From Pseudomonas bubulae (lineage in GTDB: Bacteria > Pseudomonadota > Gammaproteobacteria > Pseudomonadales > Pseudomonadaceae): DNA of 64,000 bases. Below are positions 32,563 through 41,107 of the stretch, piece after piece (within the stretch, counting starts at the first letter, position 1; the number at the start of each line of letters is the position of its first letter). Both the position numbers and the translations under genes were made by a program. Below the pieces are notes generated by a model. The model was not told the DNA's origin and ran no database searches. It saw only the letters and a list, made by a program, of their open reading frames with translations. Location of the stretch: assembly GCF_900618535.1 (NCBI RefSeq), contig NZ_UYJA01000004.1, positions 544,821 through 608,820 on the forward strand, in the 5' to 3' direction.

Positions 32563-33852
32563 ATGATCACAGAGCCTTCCAGTGCTGCACCGCCTTCGCG
32601 GCCGTTAACCCGTAATGACTATAAAACCTTGTCGCTGTCTGCCTTGGGTGGTGCGCTGGAGTTTTACGATTTCATTATTTTTGTATTTTTTGCCACCGTG
32701 GTCGGGAAACTGTTCTTTCCGGCGGACATGCCCGAGTGGCTACGTCTGATGCAAACCTTCGGTATTTTCGCTGCGGGTTATCTGGCGCGTCCTTTGGGCG
32801 GCATTGTCATGGCGCACTTTGGTGATTTGCTGGGGCGCAAAAAGATGTTCACGTTGAGCATCTTCATGATGGCTGTACCGACTTTGATCATGGGCTTGCT
32901 GCCGACCTATGCGCAGATTGGCATGTGGGCACCGATTCTGTTGCTGCTGATGCGCGTGATCCAGGGCGCGGCCATTGGTGGTGAAGTGCCCGGGGCCTGG
33001 GTGTTCGTGGCCGAGCATGTGCCGCCACGGCATGTGGGCTACGCCTGCGGCACCCTGACCTGCGGGTTGACCGCGGGCATCTTGCTGGGTTCCCTGATGG
33101 CCACGGCGATCAATACGATCTATACGCCGGCTGAAGTGTCTGACTTTGCCTGGCGGATTCCATTCCTGATGGGCGGCGTGTTCGGCCTGTTCTCGGTGTA
33201 CCTGCGTCGCTGGTTGCACGAGACACCGGTATTTGCCGAGTTGCAGATGCGCAAGGCGCTGGCTGCGGAAGTCCCGCTCAAGACCGTGCTGCGCGACCAT
33301 CGCGGGGCGATTGTGGTCTCGATGCTGCTGACCTGGTTACTGTCTGCCGGGATCATCGTGGTCATTCTGATGACGCCCACGGTGCTGCAAACCATTTATG
33401 GTTTTTCAGCGACCACCTCGTTGCAAGCCAATAGCCTGGCGATCGTCTTTTTGAGTTTGGGTTGCATCGCTTCGGGCGCCCTGGCTGACCGCTTTGGTGC
33501 GGGCAAGGTGTTTGTGGTGGGTTGCGCCGGGTTGCTGATCACGTCGTGGACCTTCTATCACAGCCTGCTGCAGCATCCGGACTGGCTGTTCCCGCTGTAT
33601 TCCCTGAGCGGTCTGTTTGTCGGCACCATCGGTGCCGTCCCTTATGTGATGGTTAAAGCTTTTCCGCCAGTGGTGCGTTTCAGTGGCCTGTCGTTTTCCT
33701 ACAACCTGGCCTACGCCATCTTTGGCGGTCTGACCCCAATGGCCGTGACCCTGTTGCTCAAGGAAAGCCCGATGGGGCCGGCGTATTACGTGGCCATTAT
33801 CTGCACGATGGGCCTGGTGGTCGGTGCTTATTTGTGGAAAAAGGGCCGCTGA
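32563..33852 (+). CDS. MFS metabolite:H+ symporter (ProP/ShiA/dicarboxylate type)
   Basis: 429-residue inner-membrane carrier with 12 predicted spans. It begins MITEPSSAAPPSRPLTRNDY. SALGGALEFYDFIIFVFFAT in the first span is the signature of the metabolite:H+ symporter family (citrate, alpha-ketoglutarate, shikimate, proline/betaine carriers). The loop 2-3 motif is GDLLGRKKMF, and the loop 8-9 equivalent is GALADRFGAGKVFV. A C5-dicarboxylate transporter of this group is known in P. aeruginosa, so an organic acid is the likeliest substrate, but the exact solute cannot be read. It ends at a terminator that abuts the pstS Pho boxes. Confidence 0.82.
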   Translation: MITEPSSAAPPSRPLTRNDYKTLSLSALGGALEFYDFIIFVFFATVVGKLFFPADMPEWLRLMQTFGIFAAGYLARPLGGIVMAHFGDLLGRKKMFTLSIFMMAVPTLIMGLLPTYAQIGMWAPILLLLMRVIQGAAIGGEVPGAWVFVAEHVPPRHVGYACGTLTCGLTAGILLGSLMATAINTIYTPAEVSDFAWRIPFLMGGVFGLFSVYLRRWLHETPVFAELQMRKALAAEVPLKTVLRDHRGAIVVSMLLTWLLSAGIIVVILMTPTVLQTIYGFSATTSLQANSLAIVFLSLGCIASGALADRFGAGKVFVVGCAGLLITSWTFYHSLLQHPDWLFPLYSLSGLFVGTIGAVPYVMVKAFPPVVRFSGLSFSYNLAYAIFGGLTPMAVTLLLKESPMGPAYYVAIICTMGLVVGAYLWKKGR

Positions 33853-33894
33853 GACATCGCTCAGTGGCCATGACACTTCGCTAGCCTCTCCCCG

Positions 33895-33926
33895 AAGGCC
33901 ATCATTTGTAACGAATGATGGCCTTT
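33895..33926 (+). terminator. Intrinsic terminator after the MFS gene
   Basis: AAGGCCATCATT-TGTAACG-AATGATGGCCTT, a 12-base perfect stem followed by T-rich sequence. It overlaps by a few bases the first Pho half-site of pstS. Confidence 0.85.
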
Positions 33927-33962
33927 CATCTAATTGTCACAATCGGTTCATAGAGTAGTCAC
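33923..33962 (+). promoter_or_regulatory. Tandem Pho boxes upstream of pstS
   Basis: Four heptamers occur at an exact 11-base period: CTTTCAT (33923), TTGTCAC (33934), GGTTCAT (33945) and TAGTCAC (33956). PhoB binds CTGTCAT-like direct repeats of this period in place of a -35 element. The start codon is 57 bases downstream. Confidence 0.75.
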
Positions 33963-34018
33963 ATGGCCTGCAGATACTGGCCCCCGATTCATCTAACCCC
34001 GTTTGCTAGGAGTAAGGC

Positions 34019-35005
34019 ATGAAACTGAAGCGTGTGATGGCGGCCCTGACTTTTGTCGCCGCAGGCGTTGCAACTGCCAATGCGGTTGCCGCTGGTGTTG
34101 ACCCGGCTATTCAGCCCTACGTGAAGACCACTGGTGTGTCGGGCAACCTGTCCAGCGTTGGTTCCGACACCCTGGCGAACTTGATGACCTTGTGGGCTGA
34201 GGCGTACAAAAAAGAATACCCGAACGTAAACATCCAGATTCAAGCTGCCGGTTCTTCGACCGCGCCGCCTGCGATTACTGAAGGCACCGCTAACCTGGGC
34301 CCGATGAGCCGCAAAATGAAAGACAACGAACTGGCTGCCTTCGAGCAGAAGTACGGCTACAAGCCTACCGCCATCCCGGTGGCAGTGGATGCCCTGGCCG
34401 TGTTCGTGCACAAGGACAACCCGATCAAGCACCTGACCATGGAACAGGTTGATGCGATCTTCTCTTCGACCCGCCTGTGCGGCGCCAAAGCCGACGTTAA
34501 AACCTGGGGCGACCTGGGTGTGACCGGCGACCTGGCCAACAAGCCGGTTCAACTGTTCGGTCGTAACTCGGTATCCGGCACTTACGGCTACTTCAAGGAA
34601 GAAGCCCTGTGCAAAGGCGACTACAAGCCTAACGTGAACGAACAGCCGGGCTCGGCTTCGGTTGTGCAGTCGATCAGCAGCTCGCTGAACGGCGTCGGTT
34701 ACTCGGGCATCGGTTACAAAACCGCCAGCGTGAAGACCGTGCCTTTGGCTAAAAAAGGCAGCACCGAGTTTGTCGAAGACACCGAAGAAAACGCACTGAA
34801 CGGCAAATACCCGCTGTCGCGTTTCCTCTACGTGTACGTGAACAAGGCGCCGAACAAGCCGCTGAACCCGCTGGAAGCCGAGTTCATCAAGCTGGTCCTG
34901 TCCAAGCAAGGTCAGGAAGTGGTCGTGAAGGATGGCTATATCCCTCTGCCAGCCAAAGTCGCTGCCAAAGCATTGGCTGACCTGGGCCTGAAAGAAGGCG
35001 CATAA
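34019..35005 (+). CDS. pstS: Phosphate ABC transporter substrate-binding protein PstS
   Basis: 328 residues with a Sec signal peptide (MKLKRVMAALTFVAAGVATA, cleavage after NAVAAG-region Ala). The mature protein has the PstS-like type II binding fold: GSDTLANLMTLWAEAYKKEY, QAAGSSTAPPAITEGTANLG (phosphate-binding Ser/Thr loop), and GRNSVSGTYGYFKEEALCKG. It delivers phosphate to PstCA in the inner membrane. It is preceded by tandem Pho boxes and separated from pstC by a REP pair, so pstS may accumulate as a separate mRNA. Length is typical of the Pseudomonas PstS that differs from E. coli PstS. Confidence 0.93.
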   Translation: MKLKRVMAALTFVAAGVATANAVAAGVDPAIQPYVKTTGVSGNLSSVGSDTLANLMTLWAEAYKKEYPNVNIQIQAAGSSTAPPAITEGTANLGPMSRKMKDNELAAFEQKYGYKPTAIPVAVDALAVFVHKDNPIKHLTMEQVDAIFSSTRLCGAKADVKTWGDLGVTGDLANKPVQLFGRNSVSGTYGYFKEEALCKGDYKPNVNEQPGSASVVQSISSSLNGVGYSGIGYKTASVKTVPLAKKGSTEFVEDTEENALNGKYPLSRFLYVYVNKAPNKPLNPLEAEFIKLVLSKQGQEVVVKDGYIPLPAKVAAKALADLGLKEGA

Positions 35006-35016
35006 GCAGACGCCAT

Positions 35017-35101
35017 GTGGGAGCGGGCTTGCTCGCGATGCAGGCAACTTGGTACATCAGACCTATTGAGTTGACGCCATCGCGAGCGAGCCCGCTCCTG
35101 C
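35017..35101. repeat. REP pair (inverted) between pstS and pstC
   Basis: GTGGGAGCGGGCTTGCTCGC and the inverted GCGAGCGAGCCCGCTCCTG copy, about 45 bases apart. It could stabilise the upstream pstS message or block read-through. Confidence 0.85.
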
Positions 35102-35171
35102 AGGTCTGCCTCGCAACCGCTTCACCAAATTTTCCATTCCGCTGCCAGCACCGTTGGGCGGCGGATTTTTT

Positions 35172-35200
35172 GCGTCACTGCTTTGTCATCTTTCTGTCAT
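35172..35200 (+). promoter_or_regulatory. Pho box upstream of pstC
   Basis: GCGTCAC (35172), TTGTCAT (35183) and CTGTCAT (35194) are spaced by 11 bases; the last two give TTGTCAT-CTTT-CTGTCAT, nearly the consensus Pho box. A -10-like TAGGGT follows at 35211. Confidence 0.85.
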
Positions 35201-35222
35201 ACAGGACCGCTAGGGTGTGCGC

Positions 35223-37508
35223 ATGAATGATCTGGCCAATTCCCCAATGACTACGACATCCGCTCCCAAGCGCATTGATTTCAATACGCCTGAACTGCAA
35301 CGCAAGCGCCGTATCCGCGCGTTTAAAGATCACCTGACCCGCTGGTATGTATTTATCGGCGGTCTTGCCGTGCTTGGCGCAATCACTCTGATCTTCTTCT
35401 TCCTGGGCTATGTGGTTTATCCACTGTTCCAGGGTGCCGACCTGAACGCCAAACAGGCGATTACGCCGGTGTGGATGCAGGACGCCGGCAAGCCGCTGAT
35501 GATCTCCATCGAAGAGCAGAATCAGGTCGGTATGCGGGTGTCCGACAAGGGCATGGTGTTGTTCTTCAATGCGAAGAACGGCGAAGAGCTGTCGCGGGTC
35601 AACCTGCCGTTGCCGGCCGGCACTCAAGTGACTTCTCTGGGTGAAGACCAGCCGGGTAATCCGGTGGCGGTGCTGGGCCTGTCCAACGGTCAGGCGCTGG
35701 TGTTCCGGCACAGCTATAAAGTCAGCTACCCGGATGGCAAGAAGACCATCACCCCGGCAATCGAATACCCGTATGGCGAAACGCCAATCGTCCTCGACCC
35801 GCAGGGTGGTGCACTGGATCACGTCAACCTCAGCGTCAACGATTCAACGCTGGTGCTGGCCGGTTCCTCGGGCGCGCAACTGAACGTGCTGTCACTGGCC
35901 CGCGAAGAAAACATGATGACCGACGAGGTCACCAACACCGAGACCCGTATCGACCTGCCGCAGATGACCGCGAAGGTCAAAGCGCTGTATATCGACCCGC
36001 GTCAGCAGTGGTTGTATGTGATCAATGATCGCGCCCAGGCCGATGTCTTCAGCCTGCGCGACAAAAGCCTCAACGGTCGCTACAAGCTGGTGGATGACGC
36101 AACCACCGAGATCACCGCCAGCACACAACTGGTGGGCGGTATTTCGCTGATTTTTGGTGATTCCAAGGGCGGCCTGAGCCAGTGGTTCATGGCTCGCGAC
36201 CCGGATGGCGAGCAGCGCTTCAAACATATCCGCAGCTTCCAGATGGGCACGTCGCCGATTGTTGAAATCACTGCCGAGCAACGCCGCAAGGGCTTCCTGG
36301 CTCTGGACGCGGCCGGCGAGATCGGTGTGTTCCACAGCACCGCGCATCGTACCCTGCTGGTCGAGAAAGTGGCAGAAGGTCCGGGCGTCATGGCGTTGTC
36401 GCCGCGTGCCAACCGCATCATCGTGGAAGAGGGCGGCAAGCTGCTGCCACTGACCCTGAAGAACCCGCACCCGGAAGTGTCCTGGAGCGCGCTGTGGAGC
36501 AAGGTCTGGTACGAGAACTACGACGAGCCTAAATACGTCTGGCAATCGACAGCCGCCAACACTGACTTCGAACCGAAAATGAGCCTGGCGCCATTGACCT
36601 TCGGTACCTTGAAAGCAGCGTTCTACGCGATGTTGCTGGCGGCACCTCTGGCCGTTGCCGCAGCCATCTACACCGCTTACTTCATGGCACCAAGCCTGCG
36701 CCGCAAGGTCAAGCCGGTGATCGAGCTGATGGAAGCGATGCCGACGGTGATTCTGGGTTTCTTCGCCGGTCTGTTCCTGGCGCCGTATGTGGAAGGCCAC
36801 TTGCCGGGGATTTTCAGCCTGCTGGTGCTGATGCCGATCGGCATTCTGGTGGCGGGCTTCACCTGGAGCCGCCTGCCCGAGTCGATCCGCCTGCGTGTGC
36901 CTGACGGTTGGGAAAGCCTGATCCTGATCCCGGTGATTCTGTTTGTATGCGGCCTGTCGCTGTATATGAGCCCGTTCATGGAAGCCTGGTTCTTCGGTGG
37001 CGATATGCGCCTGTGGATCTCCCACGACCTGGGCATTACTTACGACCAGCGCAATGCTCTGGTTGTGGGTCTGGCAATGGGCTTCGCGGTGATCCCCAAC
37101 ATCTACTCGATTGCTGAAGATGCCGTGTTCAGTGTGCCTCGCGGTCTGACCCTGGGTTCGCTGGCGCTGGGTGCCACACCGTGGCAAACCATGACCCGCG
37201 TGGTCATCCTGACGGCCAGCCCGGGGATCTTCTCGGCACTGATGATCGGTATGGGCCGTGCGGTCGGCGAGACGATGATTGTGTTGATGGCCACCGGTAA
37301 CACCCCGGTCATGGAAATGAACCTGTTCGAAGGCCTGCGTACCCTGGCGGCGAACGTGGCGGTGGAAATGCCGGAGTCGGAAGTGGGCGGTAGCCATTAC
37401 CGCGTGCTGTTCCTCTCGGCGCTGGTGCTGCTGTTGTTCACCTTCATCATGAACACTCTTGCCGAACTGATTCGTCAGCGTCTGCGCAAGAAATATTCGT
37501 CGCTTTAA
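35223..37508 (+). CDS. pstC: Phosphate ABC transporter permease PstC, long form
   Basis: 761 residues if the ATG at 35223 is used; ATG 35247 (MTTTSAPKRIDFNTPELQRK) is an alternative. The expected transcription start falls almost on the first ATG, so the mRNA may be leaderless. One N-terminal span (YVFIGGLAVLGAITLIFFFL) is followed by a periplasmic insert of about 400 residues with beta-propeller-like repeats, then the PstC permease core (about 460-760) with the EAA loop SIAEDAVFSVPRGLTLGSLA and LGATPWQTMTRVVILTASPG. E. coli PstC lacks the insert; long forms are usual in Pseudomonas. It has its own Pho box and pairs with PstA. Confidence 0.93.
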   Translation: MNDLANSPMTTTSAPKRIDFNTPELQRKRRIRAFKDHLTRWYVFIGGLAVLGAITLIFFFLGYVVYPLFQGADLNAKQAITPVWMQDAGKPLMISIEEQNQVGMRVSDKGMVLFFNAKNGEELSRVNLPLPAGTQVTSLGEDQPGNPVAVLGLSNGQALVFRHSYKVSYPDGKKTITPAIEYPYGETPIVLDPQGGALDHVNLSVNDSTLVLAGSSGAQLNVLSLAREENMMTDEVTNTETRIDLPQMTAKVKALYIDPRQQWLYVINDRAQADVFSLRDKSLNGRYKLVDDATTEITASTQLVGGISLIFGDSKGGLSQWFMARDPDGEQRFKHIRSFQMGTSPIVEITAEQRRKGFLALDAAGEIGVFHSTAHRTLLVEKVAEGPGVMALSPRANRIIVEEGGKLLPLTLKNPHPEVSWSALWSKVWYENYDEPKYVWQSTAANTDFEPKMSLAPLTFGTLKAAFYAMLLAAPLAVAAAIYTAYFMAPSLRRKVKPVIELMEAMPTVILGFFAGLFLAPYVEGHLPGIFSLLVLMPIGILVAGFTWSRLPESIRLRVPDGWESLILIPVILFVCGLSLYMSPFMEAWFFGGDMRLWISHDLGITYDQRNALVVGLAMGFAVIPNIYSIAEDAVFSVPRGLTLGSLALGATPWQTMTRVVILTASPGIFSALMIGMGRAVGETMIVLMATGNTPVMEMNLFEGLRTLAANVAVEMPESEVGGSHYRVLFLSALVLLLFTFIMNTLAELIRQRLRKKYSSL

Positions 37509-37523
37509 GGAAGGTAGAAGTCT

Positions 37524-39194
37524 GTGAAACAGAACTCCCTCAAAGGCTGGTTCAAGAGCGGCGCTCCAGGCGTCTGGATCAGCGGTGGCGCAGTGTCCAT
37601 CGCCGTCATCATGACCATCGGCCTGCTCTCGGTGATTGCCGTTCGTGGCCTGGGCCACTTCTGGCCGGCCGACCTGATCCACGCTGAATACAACGTGCCG
37701 GGTGATGCCAATCACCTGGTGATCGGCGAAGTGGTGCAAAAGGAAGAAGTGCCCCGCGAGCGCCTGAAAAGTGCGGGCCTGCCGGTGCCGGAACAAGGCC
37801 CGGAGTTCATGACCCGGGAGCTGATCAAGGTCGGCAACCGTGACCTGAACGGCAATGATTTTACCTGGGTGGTCGGCGAGTGGTTGACGAACCAGAGCAC
37901 GCCGCCCGAGTTGATGGCCATCGAGCGTCGCGAGTGGGGCAACTTCTACGGCTACCTGGTTAACGTCAAGGAAAACGGCAAGGTGGTGGCAGAAGGTGCC
38001 GCGGCCTGGCCGGAGCTGCAAGCGCGGGTCAAGCGTGTCAATGACCTGGCCGCGCAACTGAGCCAGCTTGAGAAGAAAGATATCGGCGCGATCAACTACG
38101 GTCTGGAGCGCATCCGCCTGCACGGTCGCAAGCTGGAGCTGGAAGGCAAGCTGACACCGCAGGCGCAGGCTGACATGGAAACCGAGCGCGCCGAGCTGAA
38201 TGCACGCTACAAGGCCATCGAGGACCGCTTGGGCGAGTTGCATGCACAGTTCAACCGCGACAGCCTCACGGCCCGGGATGCCAACGGCAAAGAGCTGGAA
38301 ATCGGTATCGGCAAGGTGGTCAAGGTGTACCAGCCGAACGCGATGAACAGCTGGCAGAAACTGGCCATGTACTTCAGCAATATCTGGGAATTCCTGAGCC
38401 AGGATCCACGTGAAGCCAATACCGAGGGCGGGATCTTCCCGGCCATTTTCGGCACGGTAATGATGACCCTGATCATGGCGGTGATTGTGACGCCGTTTGG
38501 CGTACTGGCGGCGGTTTACCTGCGTGAATATGCCAAGCAAAACACCCTGACCCGGATCATCCGTATCGCGGTGAACAACCTGGCAGGCGTACCGGCCATC
38601 GTTTACGGCGTATTCGGCCTGGGCTTCTTTGTGTACGTGCTGGGCGGCTCGGTTGACCGCCTGTTCTTCGCAGAAGCATTGCCTGCGCCGACCTTTGGTA
38701 CACCTGGCCTGATGTGGGCTTCGCTGACCCTGGCGCTGCTGGCCGTGCCGGTAGTGATCGTGGCCACCGAAGAAGGGCTGGCGCGGATTCCGCGTACAGT
38801 GCGCGAAGGCTCGCTGGCGCTGGGTGCAACCAAATCGGAAACCCTGTGGAAAATCGTGCTGCCGATGGCCAGCCCGGCCATGATGACCGGCATGATCCTC
38901 GCCGTGGCCCGTGCCGCCGGTGAAGTGGCACCGCTGATGCTGGTGGGCGTGGTCAAACTGGCGCCGTCGCTGCCGCTGGACGGCAACTACCCGTACCTGC
39001 ACCTTGACCAGAAGATCATGCACTTGGGCTTCCATATTTATGACGTCGGCTTCCAGAGCCCGAACGTCGAAGCCGCCCGACCGCTGGTATACGCCACGGC
39101 GCTGCTGCTGGTGCTGGTGATCGCGACCCTGAACCTGTCCGCCGTGTGGATTCGTAACCACCTGCGCGAGAAGTACAAGGCGCTGGATAGCTGA
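37524..39194 (+). CDS. pstA: Phosphate ABC transporter permease PstA, long form
   Basis: 556 residues from a GTG at 37524 (AAGGAAGGTAG upstream), 15 bases after pstC. After one span (WISGGAVSIAVIMTIGLLSV) comes a periplasmic insert of about 230 residues with coiled-coil character (LAAQLSQLEKKDIGAINYGL). The permease core (about 300-550) has the EAA motif EGLARIPRTVREGSLALGAT and KSETLWKIVLPMASPAMMTG. E. coli PstA is about half this length. It is cotranscribed with pstC; a REP pair lies between it and pstB. Confidence 0.93.
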   Translation: MKQNSLKGWFKSGAPGVWISGGAVSIAVIMTIGLLSVIAVRGLGHFWPADLIHAEYNVPGDANHLVIGEVVQKEEVPRERLKSAGLPVPEQGPEFMTRELIKVGNRDLNGNDFTWVVGEWLTNQSTPPELMAIERREWGNFYGYLVNVKENGKVVAEGAAAWPELQARVKRVNDLAAQLSQLEKKDIGAINYGLERIRLHGRKLELEGKLTPQAQADMETERAELNARYKAIEDRLGELHAQFNRDSLTARDANGKELEIGIGKVVKVYQPNAMNSWQKLAMYFSNIWEFLSQDPREANTEGGIFPAIFGTVMMTLIMAVIVTPFGVLAAVYLREYAKQNTLTRIIRIAVNNLAGVPAIVYGVFGLGFFVYVLGGSVDRLFFAEALPAPTFGTPGLMWASLTLALLAVPVVIVATEEGLARIPRTVREGSLALGATKSETLWKIVLPMASPAMMTGMILAVARAAGEVAPLMLVGVVKLAPSLPLDGNYPYLHLDQKIMHLGFHIYDVGFQSPNVEAARPLVYATALLLVLVIATLNLSAVWIRNHLREKYKALDS

Positions 39195-39208
39195 TAGACA
39201 CATGACCT

Positions 39209-39293
39209 GTGGGAGCGGGCTTGCCCGCGATGGTATCGGTAAGGTTTCAGCGTGAAACCGAGGTGCCTGAATCGCGAGCAAGCCCGCTCCCCC
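39209..39293. repeat. REP pair (inverted) between pstA and pstB
   Basis: GTGGGAGCGGGCTTGCCCGC and the inverted GCGAGCAAGCCCGCTCCCCC, about 43 bases apart. Confidence 0.85.
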
Positions 39294-39349
39294 AGAAGAA
39301 ACCCGGTTACTGAAAAACCGAAACGAATTTTTAGCGTATGGAGCAACCC

Positions 39350-40183
39350 ATGCAGCATGAATCCTCAACCCACGGCATCAACATGTCCGCCTTGGGTCGC
39401 ACCAAACAAAGCTTGAACCTGGCAAACGAAGAAGTCGCTATTGAAGTCCCGGGCCTGAATCTTTACTACGGTGAAAAACAGGCTCTGTACGACGTCAGCC
39501 TGAATATCCCGAAACAACGGGTAACGGCATTTATCGGTCCGTCCGGATGTGGCAAGTCGACGCTGCTGCGTACCTTCAATCGCATGAACGACCTGGTGGA
39601 CGGTTGCCGCGTAGAAGGCGAGATCAACCTGTACGGCAACAACATCTACCGCAAGGGCGAGGATGTAGCCGAACTGCGTCGCCGCGTCGGCATGGTATTC
39701 CAGAAGCCCAATCCGTTCCCCAAAACCATTTACGAGAACGTGGTTTACGGCCTGCGCATCCAGGGCATCAATAAAAAGCGTGTGCTCGATGAAGCCGTCG
39801 AATGGGCGCTCAAGGGCGCGGCGTTGTGGGACGAAGTCAAAGACCGCCTGCACGACTCGGCACTGGGTTTGTCCGGTGGCCAGCAACAGCGTCTGGTGAT
39901 TGCCCGTACCATCGCGGTAGAGCCCGAAGTGTTGCTGCTCGATGAGCCATGCTCGGCACTCGACCCGATCTCGACGTTGAAAGTCGAAGAACTGATCTAC
40001 GAGCTCAAGTCCAAGTTCACCATCGTGATCGTAACCCACAACATGCAACAGGCAGCCCGTGTCTCGGATTACACAGCGTTCATGTACATGGGCAAGATGG
40101 TTGAATATGGTGACACTGACACGCTGTTCACCAACCCGGCCAAAAAGCAGACCGAAGACTACATTACCGGGCGCTATGGCTAG
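39350..40183 (+). CDS. pstB: Phosphate ABC transporter ATPase PstB
   Basis: 277 residues from the ATG at 39350 (GGAGCAACCC upstream), starting MQHESSTHGINMSALGRTKQ. The in-frame ATG at 39338 would add four residues. Walker A is FIGPSGCGKSTLLRTFNRMN, the Q-loop is GMVFQKPNPFPKTIYENVVY, the signature is LSGGQQQRLVIARTIAVEPE and Walker B LLLDEPCSALDPISTLK. The H-loop reads IVIVTHNMQQAAR. It energises phosphate import via PstCA and, with PhoU, signals phosphate sufficiency to PhoR. phoU follows after 85 bases. Confidence 0.96.
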   Translation: MQHESSTHGINMSALGRTKQSLNLANEEVAIEVPGLNLYYGEKQALYDVSLNIPKQRVTAFIGPSGCGKSTLLRTFNRMNDLVDGCRVEGEINLYGNNIYRKGEDVAELRRRVGMVFQKPNPFPKTIYENVVYGLRIQGINKKRVLDEAVEWALKGAALWDEVKDRLHDSALGLSGGQQQRLVIARTIAVEPEVLLLDEPCSALDPISTLKVEELIYELKSKFTIVIVTHNMQQAARVSDYTAFMYMGKMVEYGDTDTLFTNPAKKQTEDYITGRYG

Positions 40184-40268
40184 TTTGAGCGGCATTGCCC
40201 GTTCTATGTCACGATAATTCGGCTGGCCGCTAACCGCGTGCAGCTCACAGCTTTTGCGGAGCAGAACC

Positions 40269-41030
40269 ATGATTTCAAAGGATGGCCTCACCCATCACAT
40301 TTCCGCGCAGTTCAACGCGGAACTCGAAGACGTGCGCAGCCACCTGCTGGCGATGGGCGGCCTGGTCGAGAAGCAGGTCAACGATGCGGTGACCGCACTG
40401 ATCGAGGCCGACTCGGGCCTGGCGCAACAGGTGCGTGAGATCGATGAACAGATCAACCAGATGGAGCGCAATATCGACGAGGAGTGCCTGCGTATTCTGG
40501 CCCGTCGTCAGCCTGCGGCGTCTGACTTGCGATTGATCATCAGCATTTCCAAGTCGGTGATCGACCTGGAACGCATTGGTGACGAAGCGACCAAGATCGC
40601 CCGTCGGGCCATTCAGTTGTGCGAAGAAGGTGAGGCGCCGCGCGGATACGTTGAAGTGCGCCATATCGGTGACCAGGTGCGCAATATGGTGCGTGATGCA
40701 CTGGATGCGTTTGCCCGCTTTGACGCCGATCTTGCCCTGTCTGTGGCGCAGTACGACAAAATCATCGACCGTGAGTACAAGACCGCGCTACGTGAGCTGG
40801 CCACTTACATGATGGAAGATCCGCGTTCGATCACGCGTGTGTTGAGCATCATCTGGGTGCTGCGCTCACTGGAACGTATCGGCGACCACGCCCGCAATAT
40901 CTCGGAGCTGGTGATTTATCTGGTACGCGGTACAGACGTGCGGCACATGGGTCTCAAGCGCATGCGCGAAGAAGTTCAGGGCACGGGTGCCGATAACGCT
41001 AATGTTGCGTCGTCGCCTGACGATAAATAA
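40269..41030 (+). CDS. phoU: Phosphate signalling protein PhoU
   Basis: 253 residues from the ATG at 40269, starting MISKDGLTHHISAQFNAELE. It comprises two tandem three-helix PhoU domains. The metal-binding helix motifs are in VIDLERIGDEATKIARRAIQ (about 95-115) and WVLRSLERIGDHARNISELV (about 197-217); these E/D-rich helices are the family signature. PhoU is a cytosolic negative regulator that links PstSCAB transport to PhoR phosphatase activity. phoB and phoR are not in the window. The gene ends at a strong terminator. Confidence 0.95.
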   Translation: MISKDGLTHHISAQFNAELEDVRSHLLAMGGLVEKQVNDAVTALIEADSGLAQQVREIDEQINQMERNIDEECLRILARRQPAASDLRLIISISKSVIDLERIGDEATKIARRAIQLCEEGEAPRGYVEVRHIGDQVRNMVRDALDAFARFDADLALSVAQYDKIIDREYKTALRELATYMMEDPRSITRVLSIIWVLRSLERIGDHARNISELVIYLVRGTDVRHMGLKRMREEVQGTGADNANVASSPDDK

Positions 41031-41047
41031 GGCAGCCCGATCTAAAA

Positions 41048-41076
41048 AACGCCCGGCTCAATGCCGGGCGTTTTGG
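41048..41076 (+). terminator. Intrinsic terminator after phoU
   Basis: AACGCCCGGC-TCAAT-GCCGGGCGTT followed by TTGGTTTT, 17 bases after the phoU stop. Confidence 0.88.
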
Positions 41077-41107
41077 TTTTCGGGCGTTCATATCCAAGGA
41101 GCAGTCG

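Noticed and set aside
35892..39368. Open frame of 1158 codons on the minus strand opposite pstC and pstA
   Set aside because: It lies antisense to two well-supported permease genes and its translation is His/Gln/Arg-rich low complexity, as expected from the opposite strand of GC-rich genes.
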